Source of the DNA: Caryophanales bacterium UBA5732
Lineage (GTDB): Bacteria > Bacillota_I > Bacilli_A > Izemoplasmatales > Hujiaoplasmataceae
Length of the DNA: 5,517 nucleotides
Assembly: GCA_002419445.1 (NCBI GenBank)
Contig: DIGC01000080.1
Location: 1,977-7,493, forward strand
Direction: 5' to 3'
The translations under genes were made by a program, and so were the position numbers. Numbering within the stretch: the stretch's first letter is position 1; each line of letters starts with the position of its first letter. The notes under the pieces are model-generated. The model was not told the DNA's origin. It searched no databases and worked only from the letters and a program-made list of their open reading frames with translations. Shown here piece after piece: positions 1 to 5,517 of the stretch.

Positions 1-3
1 CAT

Positions 4-36
4 AAAAAAAAGACTTAAGAAATCAATCTTAAGTCT
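4..36 (-). terminator. Intrinsic terminator of the CPBP protease gene
   Basis: A perfect 10-bp inverted repeat, AGACTTAAGA (11-20) and TCTTAAGTCT (27-36), encloses a 6-base loop. Read on the minus strand, the stem is followed by a run of Ts (positions 10 down to 4). It lies 9 bases past the stop codon of the leftward CPBP gene. On the plus strand no T run follows the stem, so it should work only leftward. The stem has only three G-C pairs, typical of an AT-rich genome. Confidence 0.88.
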
Positions 37-45
37 GATAAATTA

Positions 46-1161
46 CTAGATTTGAATCAAATCGTACATAAATAAGGCATAAACTAACCAAGAGACGAAA
101 TTGTTTAGTAAATGAGCGCCGATGGATACATAGATGTTTCGATTTGACTTCCAATAAACATATCCTAAAACCAGTCCCATTCCCGTATAAGGAATCATTT
201 GGATGTAATCCCCATCTTGAATGTGCAAGAAAGCGAAGATTAACCCGGAGACCACGATTGCGATAATGTGATTTGATTTAGGTTCGATGAAGCCAAATAG
301 AACTTTTCGGAAGATAACTTCTTCAACGATCGGCGTTACTATGACTAATAAGAAGAATAGTATTCCTAAATTTAAAGGATCGGGGGTAAACAATGAACGA
401 ATTAACAGTTCGTTGTTAGAAGTACCGGTAACGCCAAGGACAGATAAAATTATTTGCGCGAAATACATTGCGATGTAAAGTAATAAGAAACCGATGAATA
501 TACCTTTAGTTTTATTTCTGGAATCAGCTTTAAAATCTATCCAGTTCTTTTTAAAGTTAAGTTTATCGAGATAAATTAAAAGTCCGGCAATGACTGTGGT
601 CACTGCTAATTGAAGAATAGTATAAAGCATCGTTGGTGGAGAAGCGGAGACATCGACAGTAATAGTCAGTGGTTCAGTTGAAAAAACTAACTCTTCCGAT
701 AGAATATAGGTTTCGCCACTTAAAAACTCTTTTTTTGTCATGACATGAGTACCTAATAAACCGTCTTCGTTATTGAAAAATTTTATTTCTACGTTAAATT
801 CAGGGATTGTTGCCGTAGCATCAGAAAAGTATTCTCCCGTAAGCGTCACTAAATAAGGGTATATTTCATTTTCATCAGTGTTTAAATTGTCGGTGACGGT
901 AAAACTAACAGGAACTGTTTCTTCCACTCCGGCAATAGCGTCTTCCAAATAGGCATACTGTGCACCTATTGCCAAGCCGGCTGCGAAAGTTATTATAATT
1001 TGAACTAAGATATAGACGGCAATAAGGATAAAATTGCGTTTGTTTTCAGCGACTTGATAATAAAAGTCGTTGGTTGAATTATCAGTAACTGCTGTTTTAG
1101 TGTAGATTATTTCTTGTTTATCTTCAGGTTTTTTATCAAATAAATCATCGTAATCATTCAT
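46..1161 (-). CDS. CPBP family intramembrane metalloprotease (CAAX protease/Abi-like) with an extracytoplasmic insertion
   Basis: This 371-residue protein belongs to the CPBP/Abi (CAAX prenyl protease 2-like) family of membrane-embedded metal-dependent peptidases. Family motifs are intact in the C-terminal half: EExxxR at E280-E281-R285, FxxxH at F309-H313, and HxxxN at H350-N354, the residues expected to form the active site in the membrane. Hydrophobic segments lie near 43-66, 178-197, 219-243, 263-280, 297-315, 322-337 and 342-364. The N-terminal 40 residues are acidic and polar, probably cytoplasmic. Residues about 67-176, between the first two membrane segments, are a beta-rich soluble stretch; positive charges at 41-42 and 200-211 place it outside. 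The ATG at 1159-1161 has a good GAGGTGA ribosome site six bases upstream. The gene is transcribed alone, divergent from ktrA. Bacterial members process peptides or act in bacteriocin immunity; the substrate here is unknown. Confidence 0.9.
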   Translation of the reverse strand: MNDYDDLFDKKPEDKQEIIYTKTAVTDNSTNDFYYQVAENKRNFILIAVYILVQIIITFAAGLAIGAQYAYLEDAIAGVEETVPVSFTVTDNLNTDENEIYPYLVTLTGEYFSDATATIPEFNVEIKFFNNEDGLLGTHVMTKKEFLSGETYILSEELVFSTEPLTITVDVSASPPTMLYTILQLAVTTVIAGLLIYLDKLNFKKNWIDFKADSRNKTKGIFIGFLLLYIAMYFAQIILSVLGVTGTSNNELLIRSLFTPDPLNLGILFFLLVIVTPIVEEVIFRKVLFGFIEPKSNHIIAIVVSGLIFAFLHIQDGDYIQMIPYTGMGLVLGYVYWKSNRNIYVSIGAHLLNNFVSWLVYALFMYDLIQI

Positions 1162-1183
1162 AAATTCTCACCTCGTTATTAGT

Positions 1184-1212
1184 ATTATATACGAAATGTC
1201 GGTTTTTGTATA
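1184..1212 (-). promoter_or_regulatory. SigA-type promoter of the CPBP protease gene
   Basis: On the minus strand a perfect TATAAT -10 box (1184-1189) sits 17 bases from a weaker -35 candidate, TATACA (1207-1212, 4 of 6 consensus matches). Transcription would start near 1177, just ahead of the GAGGTGA ribosome site (1168-1174) and the ATG at 1161, giving a leader of only about 16 bases. The -10 box is solid; the -35 box is less certain. Confidence 0.6.
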
Positions 1213-1244
1213 GTTAAAATTTTCCTAAATACTAGCTGGTTAGA

Positions 1245-1272
1245 TTGACAAAAGGCGATAGTTTAGTATAAT
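1245..1272 (+). promoter_or_regulatory. Consensus SigA-type promoter of ktrA
   Basis: A perfect TTGACA (1245-1250) and a perfect TATAAT (1267-1272) are separated by 16 bases. The predicted start is near 1279, which leaves a leader of about 25 bases, too short for a riboswitch. Within the leader, AAAGTGGG (1287-1294) matches six of eight bases of the ribosome-site consensus AAAGGAGG, nine bases before the ATG at 1304. Full consensus boxes suggest strong, constitutive transcription. Confidence 0.85.
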
Positions 1273-1303
1273 AAGATATGAATAAGAAAGTGGGGAACAT
1301 ACT

Positions 1304-1984
1304 ATGTCAAAAAAATCCTTTGCGGTAATCGGTCTTGGACGATTCGGACTAGCCCTAATTGAAGAATTAGTTAATTTGGAAGCTGACGTCTTAGTTATAG
1401 ATAAAAACTTTGATAAGATTGAAAAAATTGCCAAAATGGTCACTAATGCTGTATGTTTAGATTCAACGGATATTGAAGCTTTGAAAGAGATTGGGATTGC
1501 TAATTACGATACGGTAATCGTTGCGACAGGAATGAATGTTGATAATTCGATTTTGACAACCTTAATCTTAAAAGACCTTGGCGTTAATGAAATCTATGTC
1601 AAAGTACAAAGTGAGTATCATGCCAGAGTAGTAGAAAAATTAGGTGTTGATCCGGAACATCTTGTTTGGCCTGAACAATCAACTGGTAAACGTTTAGCGA
1701 CAATTCTTATCTCGGGTAATTTTCTTGAATATTTACAATTAGATAAAGATTATTCCTTTATCTCGACGGAAGTTACAAAGAAAATGATTGGCAAGAATCT
1801 TTTAGAGATGGAAATTCGTAAGAATTTTGGCGTGAATATTGTTGCGGTTAGGCGAAATGATCAAATTATGATTCCTAGTTCCCAAACCCCTTTTGAACCA
1901 GACGATGAAATCTTGCTGGTTGGCCGTAATGATTTAATTGAAAAGTTTACTCAATGGTTAAAACAGAAGAAGTTTATGGGATAA
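1304..1984 (+). CDS. ktrA: Ktr potassium channel regulatory subunit KtrA (RCK/TrkA family)
   Basis: This 226-residue cytosolic protein fits the length and layout of KtrA, which forms an octameric ring under the membrane subunit KtrB and gates K+ uptake. The N-terminal RCK/TrkA-N Rossmann domain (about 5-120) has the nucleotide-binding GxGxxG motif at G10-G12-G15 and an acidic residue, D33, at the end of the second strand, the usual contact for an adenosine ribose (ATP/ADP or NAD). A linking segment with WPEQS (122-126) contains E125, which appears to correspond to the cation-binding glutamate at the KtrA dimer interface. The C-terminal RCK_C domain (about 140-222) is the part that binds cyclic di-AMP in Bacillus and Staphylococcus KtrA; that binding is family knowledge, not shown here. 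No ktrB is in the window, so the partner must be encoded elsewhere. The gene has its own promoter and terminator and appears monocistronic. Confidence 0.92.
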   Translation: MSKKSFAVIGLGRFGLALIEELVNLEADVLVIDKNFDKIEKIAKMVTNAVCLDSTDIEALKEIGIANYDTVIVATGMNVDNSILTTLILKDLGVNEIYVKVQSEYHARVVEKLGVDPEHLVWPEQSTGKRLATILISGNFLEYLQLDKDYSFISTEVTKKMIGKNLLEMEIRKNFGVNIVAVRRNDQIMIPSSQTPFEPDDEILLVGRNDLIEKFTQWLKQKKFMG

Positions 1985-2011
1985 GTTAAGAATTTTTTTC
2001 TTAACTTTTTT
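1983..2011 (+). terminator. Intrinsic terminator of ktrA, overlapping its stop codon
   Basis: A perfect 10-bp inverted repeat, AAGTTAAGAA (1983-1992) and TTCTTAACTT (1998-2007), encloses a loop of five Ts. A run of six Ts (2006-2011) follows or overlaps the stem end. The left arm uses the last two bases of the ktrA TAA stop. The next start codon, of rdgB, is only eight bases further on. The stem has just two G-C pairs, so termination may be partial and allow readthrough into the downstream cluster. Confidence 0.78.
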
Positions 2012-2014
2012 AAT
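1986..2014 (+). promoter_or_regulatory. Tentative promoter for a leaderless rdgB transcript
   Basis: TTAAGA (1986-1991, 4 of 6 matches to TTGACA) and TTTAAT (2009-2014, 5 of 6 matches to TATAAT) are 17 bases apart. Transcription would begin near 2021, essentially at the tandem ATGATG of rdgB. This would explain why rdgB has no ribosome-binding site. The boxes are embedded in the terminator hairpin and T run, and such AT-rich matches occur often by chance, so this is only a hypothesis. Confidence 0.25.
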
Positions 2015-2018
2015 ACAA

Positions 2019-2609
2019 ATGATGAAAGAAATATTAATCGCCAGTACTAATACCGGCAAAATAAATGAATATAAAAACGCGTTAAAAAAATACCGTCTAA
2101 AATCAATATTGGATTTAGGAATAAACCTAGAAATTGAAGAAAACGGTTCAACTTTTGAAGAGAATGCTTTCATCAAAGCTAAAACGCTTTATGACCTTTA
2201 TCAACAACCAGTTTTAGCTGATGATTCCGGTTTAATTGTTGAAGCGTTACCGAATGAATTAGGAGTAAAATCCAAAAGATTTTCTAAGAGTGAAACCGAT
2301 AATGATAATATCAAATTGTTACTTCGAAAACTGAAAGAAAAGGCAAATAGAAAGGCTTATTTTACGACAGTGATTTGTTTCTATATCAATCCTCAAGATG
2401 TAAGATTATTTGAGGGTAAAACCTATGGGACAATTATTTCTAGTAAAAGAGGATTAAACGGCTTTGGATATGATCCGATTTTTTTAGTAGCTGGTTTAGA
2501 TAAAACCTATGCTGAACTTAATTTAGATGAAAAACACCAATTTTCCCATCGCGGTAAAGCAATTGATCAACTAATAAGGAATTTAGAAAATGAGAATCCT
2601 ACTTTTTAG
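2019..2609 (+). CDS. rdgB: XTP/dITP diphosphatase (RdgB/HAM1 family)
   Basis: This cytoplasmic enzyme hydrolyses non-canonical purine triphosphates (XTP, dITP, ITP) to monophosphate and pyrophosphate, keeping deaminated bases out of DNA and RNA. At 196 residues it is full length. Family motifs run in order: S9-T10-N11 with K14 (triphosphate binding), the E47-E48-N49 acidic segment, the ADDSGL block at 67-72 with catalytic and metal-binding aspartates, GFGYDP at 148-153 (base recognition), and SHRGKA at 176-181. The usual PGVxSAR block is altered to LGVKSKR (81-87). Two ATGs in tandem (2019 and 2022) are equally possible starts; the family's N-terminal motif begins only a few residues later, so no later start fits. 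No ribosome-binding site precedes them, only the ktrA terminator. The 3' end overlaps the next gene by 20 bp, an arrangement like ysnA-ysnB in Bacillus subtilis. Confidence 0.93.
   Translation: MMKEILIASTNTGKINEYKNALKKYRLKSILDLGINLEIEENGSTFEENAFIKAKTLYDLYQQPVLADDSGLIVEALPNELGVKSKRFSKSETDNDNIKLLLRKLKEKANRKAYFTTVICFYINPQDVRLFEGKTYGTIISSKRGLNGFGYDPIFLVAGLDKTYAELNLDEKHQFSHRGKAIDQLIRNLENENPTF
2575..2581 (+). promoter_or_regulatory. Ribosome-binding site of the metallophosphoesterase gene, inside rdgB
   Basis: TAAGGAA (2575-2581) lies within the rdgB coding sequence, eight bases before the ATG at 2590. It supports a start that overlaps rdgB by 20 bp; that start also gives the N-terminal MRILLFSDNHG expected for the family. 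Confidence 0.7.
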
Positions 2610-3105
2610 CGACAACCATGGTGAAAAAGACAATATCTTGAGGATAATTGAACAATGTGAGCCCTTGGACCGGATAATTTCATTAGGCGATTCGGAGATG
2701 AGAGAAAAAGAATTAAGCGATTTAGGAGTTTTTGGGGTTAAGGGCAATTATCCCTTTGAACCAAAGTTCCCTTATGAACTTAACTTTTATTTTGAAGGGG
2801 TCAATTGTTATTTTACCCATGGCCATCTTTACTATGTAAAAAGCGGAACTTCGAGATTATTACAGAAAGCTTATCAAAATAATTACGAGATAGTCGCTTA
2901 CGGTCATACTCATAAACCTTTCCTTGAAGAAATAAGCGGGATTATCATGATTAATCCCGGGGCGTTATCAACATGGAGGTCTAATAATAACCCAACTTAC
3001 GCACTTTTAGAAATTACGGAAAAACTAATTAAAGTCACTATTTATAATGTTTACCAAAACGTCATTAAGACACTGATGAAAAAAAGGGTTAATAATGGAA
3101 GTTAA
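2590..3105 (+). CDS. YfcE/MJ0936 family metallophosphoesterase
   Basis: This 171-residue protein belongs to the calcineurin-like metallophosphoesterase superfamily, small YfcE/MJ0936/YsnB group; characterised members are two-metal phosphodiesterases whose natural substrates are mostly unknown. The metal and catalytic ligands are all visible: D8 and H10 (SDNHG), D34 (LGD), N53 (KGN), H77 and H79 (THGH), and H106 and H108 (GHTH). The family's INPGS block is present as INPGA at 121-125. It is therefore expected to be active. There is no signal peptide or membrane segment, so it acts in the cytosol. The start overlaps rdgB by 20 bp and its end overlaps the next gene by 11 bp. In Bacillus subtilis the equivalent gene, ysnB, also follows the RdgB homologue ysnA, so the pairing appears conserved. 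Substrate assignment cannot be made from sequence. Confidence 0.9.
   Translation: MRILLFSDNHGEKDNILRIIEQCEPLDRIISLGDSEMREKELSDLGVFGVKGNYPFEPKFPYELNFYFEGVNCYFTHGHLYYVKSGTSRLLQKAYQNNYEIVAYGHTHKPFLEEISGIIMINPGALSTWRSNNNPTYALLEITEKLIKVTIYNVYQNVIKTLMKKRVNNGS
3083..3088 (+). promoter_or_regulatory. Ribosome-binding site of the TPR-GAF-PAS-GGDEF-EAL gene
   Basis: AAAGGG (3083-3088) lies inside the end of the metallophosphoesterase gene, six bases before the ATG at 3095. It fixes the start of the long downstream gene and supports translational coupling across the 11-bp overlap. Confidence 0.65.
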
Positions 3106-5517
3106 CGAAATAAACAGTCAGTTAAATAAAAGTAAAGAAATATATGAAAAGACGCTGTTAGAGCATCAAACTAACAGTTCTTTATATGTCAAAACGCTGT
3201 TTGAATATGTTAATTTTTTAACTGTTAATAAAGAATACGATTTAATCATTAAAATCTTGGAAATACCGCTAAGAGAGGACTTTATTCAAGATAGAGACAC
3301 TCGTCTTTCCATCAGCAATAAATTACTGACAATGCTTTTAAAAGTTGAAGACTTTGAAAAGCTAAAATATGTTTTAGAAAACCGAGAAGAACTCTTGACG
3401 AAAGAGGCCGATTTTTTAATGCAGAAGTTTTATTATGCCGTTTGTTATGAAGGGCTAAATGATAATCTTCCCGCTATTAGAATGTTAGAGAGTATCAAGG
3501 ATAATATCTCCAGTCAAAATCTCGTCAATAAATATTTAAAACTGTCGATGTTATATTTGAAAATCGATGAATATGACCTGGCAAAAAAGCATTTTAAAAC
3601 TGCTAGTACCTATGATAAATTCCAGAAAAATCAAACATTTTTACTTGCTGAATGCGATCTTTTAATCTATGAAAAAAATTATCTAAAAGCTTTAGAGGTC
3701 TATGAAGATTATTATATTAAAACCAATAATAAATATCGTTATTTAGACCGTTATATCAATATTCAAATCAAGCTTAATCAATTAGCTGAAGCTTATAGTT
3801 TCTATCAAAAACATCTTCCGATCATGAAGAGAGTTTTATCTAAACAGTCAAGGCTAGTTTTTTATGAAGCGGCTCTTAAGTTAATGAAAAAACTGAATAA
3901 TCATGATGAGGAAGCTTATTTACAGAGTTTAATAAGTGAAATTGAGGATAGTCTTTTACCTTTTACTAATGTTCATGATTTTCTTGTCGGTTTTATTAAA
4001 AATAATTATGATAAAACCTTTTTGAAACCCAGAGATATAATTCAGGCATTATTTAAAGACGGAAGCGCGACCAAGCTATTTGCTAAATTGGTTTACGTTA
4101 AACTGGAAGACGGAATCATTAAGTTACTGCATTATACCAAAGGTTTATTGCTGGAAAAGTCAATCGAGCCTGAGGATTCAAGTTTAAATGTTTACCATGA
4201 TCTTAAAAAGAGCGATTATTCATTAATTTATGACTTGGATCGCTTGACTGATTTTACCGAGGATCCGTTCTTAACTAAAAAAACGAATTATATTTTTGTT
4301 AGAAAAATTCGCGATTTTGAGTATCTGGTTGGTTATCTCGAAAATAATCTGTTTTATGAATCAAAGAAAGTCTTTGATTATCAAGCGCTAATCTTGGAAA
4401 AGCTTTTAAGTGATTTTTATAAACATGGGTATAATTATTCTTTACTTAAAAACTTATTGACGATTTTTGATCAAGAAAGTTATGGACTGATGCTTTTAAA
4501 AGAAAACAATTTAAGGCTATTGAATGAGACCGCAAAGAATTTACTCGGTTATAATGACGATTATTTGAGTATGGAAACTTTTCAAAGCCGTTTAATTAAG
4601 AATATTTACGTCGATGAATTGTTAAGACTTGATGAGATTACTTTAAAATATCAAACTGATAAGATTGTTAGTTTGAATTTTCGGATTTTTAAGGATGATT
4701 TTGACATCTATCTATTAGTAAGAAAAGCCGAAGAAAAACAAGTGACTAAAAAGTATTACGACTATAAGTTTATTTACGATGTAGCTATCGGCGAGGATAG
4801 TTCAATTATTTTGTTCAATTTAAGAAATTATCAGGATTTTATGAAAGATTATAGTTATATTAGGTATGATAATCTATTAAATAAAATCTTTGATGAATTG
4901 AGGGTTTCATCCAGAAATTACTATCAAAATATTTATTTAGAAGGCATGGATAACTTGTACTTGGTTCTAAAAACTAAGGATAAGCGAATAATTAAAAGAA
5001 TCTATGAAGAATTGTTTAAGGTTTTAGAAAATGAGGTTGATATTAGGGCTTCTTTCGTGGTTTTGAAAGAAAGAATTAATAAAGTTGACATTGAAGATTT
5101 AAAATACCTTAATTCCATTACTTCCAAAGAAATTCGCTTTGTTCAGGATAATAAAAATTATCGAACTAATAAAGAGATAGCCAAGACAATCTTAGAAAAC
5201 GTCAATAAGATCTTGGGTGAAAATAATATTAGGTTGTCCTATAAGCTGGTCGTCGATTGGCAGAGTAACACTTATAAATTGATTTATGTTGATATTTTAA
5301 ATCGAGTTTTGCTGGGAAATAAAGAATCTTTACGACGAGTTATTAAAGCCAATAACCTAGAAAGCGCTTGGGATGAACTGATTATCGCTAATTTGGTAAA
5401 AGAAGCGAGATTAGCTAATTTAAGCGGTAAGTTTATAGTTGAGGTAGCGATTAACACTTTGTTGGATTTAAAAGTCATGCAAAGAATAAAGAAACGTTTT
5501 AGCAATAAAGGTTTTTC
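3095..5517 (+). CDS. TPR-GAF-PAS protein with degenerate GGDEF and EAL domains (3' end beyond window)
   Basis: An uninterrupted frame of 807 codons runs off the window. Translated by eye it has no membrane segment or signal peptide, so it should be cytoplasmic. Residues 1-290 are helical with TPR-like repeats (about 148-172, 182-210, 214-246). Residues about 310-445 resemble a GAF domain, best seen at 411-441 (LVGYLE, then VFDYQALILEKLL). Residues about 459-547 look like PAS, with N477 and LLGY at 483-486. Residues about 558-660 align without gaps over the core of GGDEF, but the signature is EGMDN (616-620) and the metal aspartates are N575 and R577. From about 712 an EAL-like domain begins: YQPIVD reads YKLVVD (716-721), EALLR reads DILNR (733-737), and N787 fits the NLS asparagine. 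Cyclic-di-GMP synthesis looks impossible and hydrolysis unlikely; a sensory, scaffold or nucleotide-receptor role is inferred. The domain calls rest on pattern reading only; the missing EAL remainder is probably about 150 residues. Confidence 0.8.
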   Translation, partial: MEVNEINSQLNKSKEIYEKTLLEHQTNSSLYVKTLFEYVNFLTVNKEYDLIIKILEIPLREDFIQDRDTRLSISNKLLTMLLKVEDFEKLKYVLENREELLTKEADFLMQKFYYAVCYEGLNDNLPAIRMLESIKDNISSQNLVNKYLKLSMLYLKIDEYDLAKKHFKTASTYDKFQKNQTFLLAECDLLIYEKNYLKALEVYEDYYIKTNNKYRYLDRYINIQIKLNQLAEAYSFYQKHLPIMKRVLSKQSRLVFYEAALKLMKKLNNHDEEAYLQSLISEIEDSLLPFTNVHDFLVGFIKNNYDKTFLKPRDIIQALFKDGSATKLFAKLVYVKLEDGIIKLLHYTKGLLLEKSIEPEDSSLNVYHDLKKSDYSLIYDLDRLTDFTEDPFLTKKTNYIFVRKIRDFEYLVGYLENNLFYESKKVFDYQALILEKLLSDFYKHGYNYSLLKNLLTIFDQESYGLMLLKENNLRLLNETAKNLLGYNDDYLSMETFQSRLIKNIYVDELLRLDEITLKYQTDKIVSLNFRIFKDDFDIYLLVRKAEEKQVTKKYYDYKFIYDVAIGEDSSIILFNLRNYQDFMKDYSYIRYDNLLNKIFDELRVSSRNYYQNIYLEGMDNLYLVLKTKDKRIIKRIYEELFKVLENEVDIRASFVVLKERINKVDIEDLKYLNSITSKEIRFVQDNKNYRTNKEIAKTILENVNKILGENNIRLSYKLVVDWQSNTYKLIYVDILNRVLLGNKESLRRVIKANNLESAWDELIIANLVKEARLANLSGKFIVEVAINTLLDLKVMQRIKKRFSNKGF

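Noticed and set aside
287..478. Short plus-strand open frame (63 codons) inside the CPBP gene
   Set aside because: It lies antisense to the well-supported membrane protease, over its motif region, has no ribosome site and matches no recognisable family.
1278..1303. Upstream ATG (1278-1280) as an alternative ktrA start
   Set aside because: It is out of frame with ktrA and at the predicted transcription start, so it cannot extend the protein; the ATG at 1304 has a suitably spaced ribosome site.
1162..1303. Riboswitch or small RNA in the divergent spacer, for example a cyclic-di-AMP (ydaO-type) riboswitch ahead of ktrA
   Set aside because: The predicted ktrA leader is only about 25 bases and the spacer is filled by two promoters; no conserved aptamer structure or leader terminator is visible.
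1240..1443. Minus-strand open frame (67 codons) over the ktrA promoter and 5' end
   Set aside because: It is antisense to the conserved Rossmann motif of ktrA and covers a strong plus-strand promoter; it looks like a shadow frame.
1938..1966. Possible promoter for rdgB inside ktrA (TTGAAA at 1938-1943)
   Set aside because: No acceptable -10 box lies 15-19 bases downstream, and the ktrA terminator would intervene before rdgB.
1958..2176. Minus-strand open frame (72 codons) with a hydrophobic stretch across the ktrA-rdgB junction
   Set aside because: Its hydrophobic look comes from antisense reading of AT-rich coding sequence and the hairpin; both overlapping plus-strand genes are firmly identified.
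5284..5505. Minus-strand open frame (73 codons) near the window end
   Set aside because: It is antisense to the continuous EAL-like coding frame, which has matching domain motifs; there is no independent support.

Overview
The window comes from a low-GC bacterium; by eye about one third of bases are G or C. Tryptophan is encoded by TGG and no in-frame TGA is read through, so this is the standard genetic code and not Mycoplasma/Spiroplasma code 4. Low GC, short hairpin terminators, small intergenic gaps and a KtrA-type K+ channel regulator fit a low-GC Bacillota or a standard-code mollicute relative (Acholeplasma/Izemoplasma-like or Erysipelotrichia-like). That placement is an inference; there is no rRNA or other strong marker here.

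Layout. A minus-strand gene (46-1161) encodes a membrane CPBP-family (CAAX protease-like) protein with an unusual extracytoplasmic insertion, and it ends at a clear intrinsic terminator (4-36). A 142-bp divergent spacer (1162-1303) carries a promoter for each side. Rightward, ktrA (1304-1984) encodes the cytosolic gating subunit of a Ktr potassium channel and ends in a hairpin terminator that overlaps its stop codon. Only a few bases later a compact rightward cluster begins: rdgB (XTP/dITP diphosphatase, 2019-2609), a YfcE/MJ0936-type metallophosphoesterase (2590-3105), and a long open frame (3095 to beyond 5517). Both junctions in the cluster overlap (20 and 11 bp), which suggests translational coupling. 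The rdgB-metallophosphoesterase pair matches a known Bacillota arrangement (ysnA-ysnB in Bacillus subtilis).

The most interesting item is the long last gene, of which 807 codons are visible with no stop. Reading the translation by eye gives TPR-like helical repeats, a GAF-like domain, a PAS domain, a GGDEF-like domain and the start of an EAL-like domain. The GGDEF and EAL domains look like cyclic-di-GMP turnover modules whose catalytic signatures have decayed (GGDEF reads EGMDN, EAL reads DIL). It looks like a cytoplasmic sensory scaffold or nucleotide receptor rather than an active enzyme, and it is tied to nucleotide-pool housekeeping genes.

No tRNA, rRNA, CRISPR array, insertion sequence or origin was seen. 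No gene-free stretch exceeds 300 bases.
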